From contig NZ_AP019783.1 in assembly GCF_019670005.1 (NCBI RefSeq), positions 4,543,413 to 4,607,412 of the forward strand: a stretch of DNA of 64,000 bases, written 5' to 3'. The notes under the pieces were generated by a model. That model worked only from the letters and a program-made list of their open reading frames with translations. It had not been told where the DNA came from and did not search any database. Origin of the DNA: Methylomagnum ishizawai (GTDB lineage: Bacteria; Pseudomonadota; Gammaproteobacteria; Methylococcales; Methylococcaceae). The position numbers were made by a program, and so were the translations under genes. Below are positions 61,459 through 64,000 of the stretch, piece by piece; positions within the stretch are counted from its first letter, which is position 1, and every line of letters begins with the position of its first letter.

Positions 61459-63099
61459 TCAAGAGCCTGCGGGCGCGGGCTTATCGACGATGATGGTCTT
61501 GTTGATATACCACTGCTGCACGATGGACAGCAGGTTATTGACCACCCAGTACACCACCAGCCCCGAGGGGAAGAAGGCGAAGAAGCCCGTGAACATCACC
61601 GGCATATACAGCATCACCTTGGCCTGTACCGGATCGGAGGGCGGCGGGCTGAGCTTCTGCTGGATGAACATGGACACGCCCATGATCAAGGGCAGCACGA
61701 AGTAGGGGTCTTTGTCGGACAGGTCGTTCAGCCACAGCATGAACGGGGCTTGCCGCATCTCGACCGACTCCACCAACACCCAATACAGCGAGATGAACAC
61801 CGGAATCTGCACCAGGATCGGCAAGCAACCGCCCAGCGGGTTCACCTTTTCCTTGCGGTACATTTCCATCATCGCCATGTTCAACTTCTGCTTGTCGGCA
61901 CCGTACTTTTCCTTGAGTTCGGCCAGTTTGGGCTGGAGCTTGCGCATATTGGCCATGGAGCGGTAGCTCGACGCCGACAGCCGGAAGAACAAGGCTTTCA
62001 AGGTGAGGGTGACGAAGATGATCGCCCAGCCCCAGTTGTCGAAAATCTTGTGGAATTGTTCCAGCAGCCAGAACACCGGCTTGGCGATGAAGGTCAGGGC
62101 GCCATAGTCCACGGTCAGGTCCAGGCCGGGCGCGGTCGCTTCCAGCACGCGGAGCAGCTTGGGACCGGCGTACAACTGGGCGGTGAATACCTTGGACTGG
62201 CCGGGCGCGACTTCCAGCGCGGGCGAATAGGCACCGATCACGAAATGGTTGTCCGCCAGCGCCTTGGTGTAATAGGTCTCCTCGTCGTCCTTGGCGGGAA
62301 TCCAGGCGGCCACGAAATAATGCTGGATCATGGCGATCCAGCCGTCCTTGGACTTCTTGTCCAGGTTCTCGTTGGCCATGTCCTTGAAGCTGATCTTGCG
62401 GTATTTCTCCTCGGGGGTATATAGCACGCCGCCGGTGTAGGTGCGGACCAACTGGTCCTTGTTGCCGGGGTCTTTGCGCTGCAATTGCACATACTGGCGG
62501 CCTTTCCAGCCCGCCGCGCCGCCGTTGGTGACTTCCTGTTCCAGCGCGATTTCATAGCTGCCGCGCTTCAAGACATAGGTCTTGACCACCTTCACGCCCT
62601 GATCGTTGGTCCAGGTCAAGGGCACCCGCAGGGTATCCTGGCCGGGGGCCATCCGATATTGATCGGCCTGGGCTTCCCACGGGCTGTGGTGGGTGGGGGT
62701 GGAGGCTTCGTTGCCCAGGAAGCCGCTCTGCGCGACGAACATCAGATCGCCGTCGGAGAACAGTTCGACCGGCTGGTCGGGATGGTCCTTGCTGATGGGA
62801 TAGCCCAGGAGGTCGAGCTTGCGGATATCGCCGCCCTGGGTATCGATCTCCAGGCGGAACAGATCGCTGGTGACCACGACGCGGCGGTGCGGCGCGACGC
62901 TGGCGGCGGGTTCGCCCTGCTTGACGATATCGTCGACGCCGCGGGCCGAGTCCGGCACATCCGGGGCGGCGGGGGATTGTTGTTGCTGCTGCAAGGCCGC
63001 GAGATCGGGCTTGGGGCCGTAATCGACCTGCCATTGCTGCCATATCGTGAAGCCTAGGAAGAACAGTAAAGCGAACAGGACGAACCTTAAGTTATCCAT
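61459..63099 (-). CDS. yidC: Membrane protein insertase YidC
   Basis: A 546-residue insertase of the Gram-negative type. It has an N-terminal anchor helix ([21 protein letters not shown]), a large periplasmic domain (residues about 55-340) and the conserved core of five helices ([21 protein letters not shown] to [15 protein letters not shown]). It inserts proteins into the inner membrane with or without SecYEG. ATG 63099 gives the standard MDNLRF start. Confidence 0.97.
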   Translation of the reverse strand: MDNLRFVLFALLFFLGFTIWQQWQVDYGPKPDLAALQQQQQSPAAPDVPDSARGVDDIVKQGEPAASVAPHRRVVVTSDLFRLEIDTQGGDIRKLDLLGYPISKDHPDQPVELFSDGDLMFVAQSGFLGNEASTPTHHSPWEAQADQYRMAPGQDTLRVPLTWTNDQGVKVVKTYVLKRGSYEIALEQEVTNGGAAGWKGRQYVQLQRKDPGNKDQLVRTYTGGVLYTPEEKYRKISFKDMANENLDKKSKDGWIAMIQHYFVAAWIPAKDDEETYYTKALADNHFVIGAYSPALEVAPGQSKVFTAQLYAGPKLLRVLEATAPGLDLTVDYGALTFIAKPVFWLLEQFHKIFDNWGWAIIFVTLTLKALFFRLSASSYRSMANMRKLQPKLAELKEKYGADKQKLNMAMMEMYRKEKVNPLGGCLPILVQIPVFISLYWVLVESVEMRQAPFMLWLNDLSDKDPYFVLPLIMGVSMFIQQKLSPPPSDPVQAKVMLYMPVMFTGFFAFFPSGLVVYWVVNNLLSIVQQWYINKTIIVDKPAPAGS

Positions 63100-63101
63100 T
63101 G

Positions 63102-63326
63102 TTATTTTCCGAATTTTTCTGGGACGGGATCGAGGCCGCCGGGATGCCAGGGATGGCAACGCAGGAGGCGCCGGGCGGCGAGATACGAGCCTTTGACTGC
63201 CCCGAACCGTTCCAGTGCCTCAAGCGCATAGGCGGAGCAGGTCGGGTGGAAACGGCAATGGTGCCCCACCCAGGGACTAATCAGGTAGCGGTAGGATTGG
63301 ACGAGGAAGACCAGGAGGGCTTGCAT
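63102..63326 (-). CDS. yidD: Membrane protein insertion efficiency factor YidD
   Basis: A 74-residue protein with SYRYLISPWVGHHCRFHPTCSAYALEALERFG and a late LLRCHPWHPGGLDPVP, both hallmarks of YidD with its conserved cysteines. It supports YidC-dependent insertion at the inner membrane. It overlaps the rnpA 3' end by 46 bases and ends 2 bases before yidC. Confidence 0.96.
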   Translation of the reverse strand: MQALLVFLVQSYRYLISPWVGHHCRFHPTCSAYALEALERFGAVKGSYLAARRLLRCHPWHPGGLDPVPEKFGK

Positions 63327-63676
63327 TGCGTCACCAGGCGGTCCCAGTGTTTCTGCAATGAGCGGCGGAGTGTTTCATGGTCGGCCTGGAGTGCGGCGCT
63401 ACGCGCCATGACGACGAAATCGAGCCCGCCTAGGAGGTGCTGCCGTGAGCGGAAACTTTCCCGGACGAGGCGCTTGATACGGTTGCGGTCGGTGGCTTTG
63501 CGGACCTGCCGTTTGGAAATCGCCAACCCCAGGCGCGGATGGGTTTTACCGTTGGTCCGGGCGAGTACGGTCAACCGGCTATCCGCTGACTTCAAGGGCT
63601 GATCGAAAACCCGCTGGAACTCGGCTGCCGTGTTCAGGCGGTGGGTTTTGGGGAAACCCTGGCCGGAAGGTTCCAA
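63281..63676 (-). CDS. rnpA: Ribonuclease P protein component
   Basis: A 131-residue basic protein that helps the RNase P RNA cleave tRNA leaders. Marks are HRLNTAAEFQRVFDQPLK, RLGLAISKRQVRKATDRNRIKRLVRESFR (the RNR motif) and DFVVMARSAA. The TTG at 63676 is the likely start, 3 bases after rpmH; no ribosome site is obvious, so translation may be coupled to rpmH. Confidence 0.94.
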   Translation of the reverse strand: MEPSGQGFPKTHRLNTAAEFQRVFDQPLKSADSRLTVLARTNGKTHPRLGLAISKRQVRKATDRNRIKRLVRESFRSRQHLLGGLDFVVMARSAALQADHETLRRSLQKHWDRLVTQCKPSWSSSSNPTAT

Positions 63677-63679
63677 GCG

Positions 63680-63814
63680 TCAGACGGTCAGCTGCTTGCG
63701 GCCCTTGGCGCGGCGGGCGTTCAGCACGTTGCGGCCACCACGGGTTTTCATACGGGCGCGGAAGCCATGGGTGCGGACGCGCTTGATTTTGCTGGGTTGC
63801 CAGGTTCTTTTCAT
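63680..63814 (-). CDS. rpmH: Large subunit ribosomal protein bL34
   Basis: A 44-residue basic protein with the canonical sequence [18 protein letters not shown] and [17 protein letters not shown]. It is a structural part of the 50S subunit. It leads the rpmH-rnpA-yidD-yidC-mnmE cluster and has a clear promoter 43-72 bases upstream. Confidence 0.98.
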   Translation of the reverse strand: MKRTWQPSKIKRVRTHGFRARMKTRGGRNVLNARRAKGRKQLTV

Positions 63815-63856
63815 GGGACTCGAGCCTCTTGCGATACGGGGGTAAAAAGACGCGGA

Positions 63857-63886
63857 ATCCTAAAGCACCCTCCAAGCCTCTGTCAA
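63857..63886 (-). promoter_or_regulatory. Sigma70 promoter of rpmH
   Basis: On the minus strand a perfect -35 TTGACA (63886-63881) is followed after 18 bases by TAGGAT (63862-63857). The site stands about 43 bases before the rpmH start and probably drives the whole cluster. Confidence 0.8.
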
Positions 63887-63889
63887 TGC

Positions 63890-63898
63890 TGTGGATAA
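63890..63898 (-). promoter_or_regulatory. Consensus DnaA box
   Basis: TGTGGATAA on the plus strand is the complement of the consensus DnaA box TTATCCACA. It lies between rpmH and the expected dnaA gene and 3 bases from the rpmH -35 element. It is probably part of, or next to, oriC, and could let DnaA control rpmH. Confidence 0.75.
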
Positions 63899-64000
63899 GT
63901 CCGGGCCGCGGTATAGTATCCGCCCCCCCCGAGACCACGACCCCGATCCCCCTATGCCCCCGACCCCACACCGGCCTGTCTCCGACAGGAATGCCGCGTT
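63899..64000. other. Window end, probable rpmH-dnaA intergenic region
   Basis: GC-rich DNA with a poly-C run near 63922-63930 and a small hairpin CCTGTC/GACAGG at 63975-63989. An ATG at 63954 opens a frame to the window edge (MPPTPHRPVSDRN), but it has no ribosome site and does not look like the usual DnaA N-terminus, so I do not call a gene. Confidence 0.4.

Noticed and set aside
63954..64000. Start of a possible dnaA or other gene at the right edge
   Set aside because: No ribosome site, and the peptide does not resemble the DnaA N-terminus. Too short to judge.
1..64000. tRNA, rRNA, riboswitch or insertion-sequence signatures
   Set aside because: No T-loop-like GGTTCGAATCC with matching acceptor stems, no rRNA blocks, no transposase or integrase motifs, and no convincing riboswitch upstream of gcvPB, hom or panB were seen.

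Overview
The window is GC-rich, densely coded DNA from a flagellated, Gram-negative gammaproteobacterium. Class I adenylate cyclase, the CcmGHI cytochrome c maturation tail, fliLMNOP and the rpmH-rnpA-yidD-yidC-mnmE block with a consensus DnaA box support this. A methanotroph or methylotroph of the Methylococcaceae type is my inference, from the SmbP-like proteins, the DUF4331 module and the general gene mix. No methane or methanol oxidation gene lies in the window. The right end lies just outside dnaA/oriC. I see no rRNA, tRNA, CRISPR array, insertion sequence or prophage.

Layout. 0.3-3.1 kb: fliW, then ccmG-ccmH-ccmI, with an unusual short duplication at the ccmG/ccmH junction. 3.2-7.2 kb: SWIM zinc-finger protein, DUF5691 protein and a MoxR-like AAA+ ATPase, joined by start/stop overlaps. 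7.3-12.4 kb: esterase, EamA transporter, PfkB kinase, DgkA, a methyltransferase and a lone gcvPB. 12.8-16.3 kb: DUF5682 protein and a VWA protein, which look like the second half of the SWIM/DUF5691/MoxR system. 16.5-19.8 kb: hom, an alanine aminotransferase and a class II aldolase-like protein. 20-25 kb: a secreted DUF4331 protein, a TPR protein and a HupE/UreJ-like membrane protein, facing an ECF sigma/anti-sigma pair. 25-32 kb: secreted glycosidase, lytic transglycosylase, msrP, rimO, slyD.

32-38 kb: pcnB-folK-panB, then a CusC/CusB-like pair without its RND pump. 38-42 kb: a DUF4241 protein and the fliLMNOP operon, which stops after fliP. 42-47 kb: a sulfide:quinone oxidoreductase-like flavoprotein, a His/Met-rich lipoprotein and a Kelch/CARDB protein. 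46.7-53.4 kb: cyaA with a degenerate GGDEF protein, a YigZ-like and a CoA-binding protein, two SmbP-like proteins and a DRGH nuclease. 53.5-59.9 kb: SLC13-type transporter, hybrid histidine kinase, YjdM, a dienelactone-hydrolase-like protein with a changed nucleophile, and an orphan small protein. 60-63.8 kb: mnmE, yidC, yidD, rnpA, rpmH.

Most notable: (1) the split SWIM/DUF5691/MoxR + DUF5682/VWA system, whose function I cannot assign; (2) an anti-sigma factor that combines an RskA-like N-terminus with a ChrR-like cupin, next to the DUF4331/TPR/HupE module; (3) a family of intergenic palindromes with a TTCCAAG...CTTGGAA core; (4) a 22-bp direct repeat that appears to have replaced the ccmH start; (5) a Cys-to-Asp change at the nucleophile of a dienelactone-hydrolase-like enzyme.
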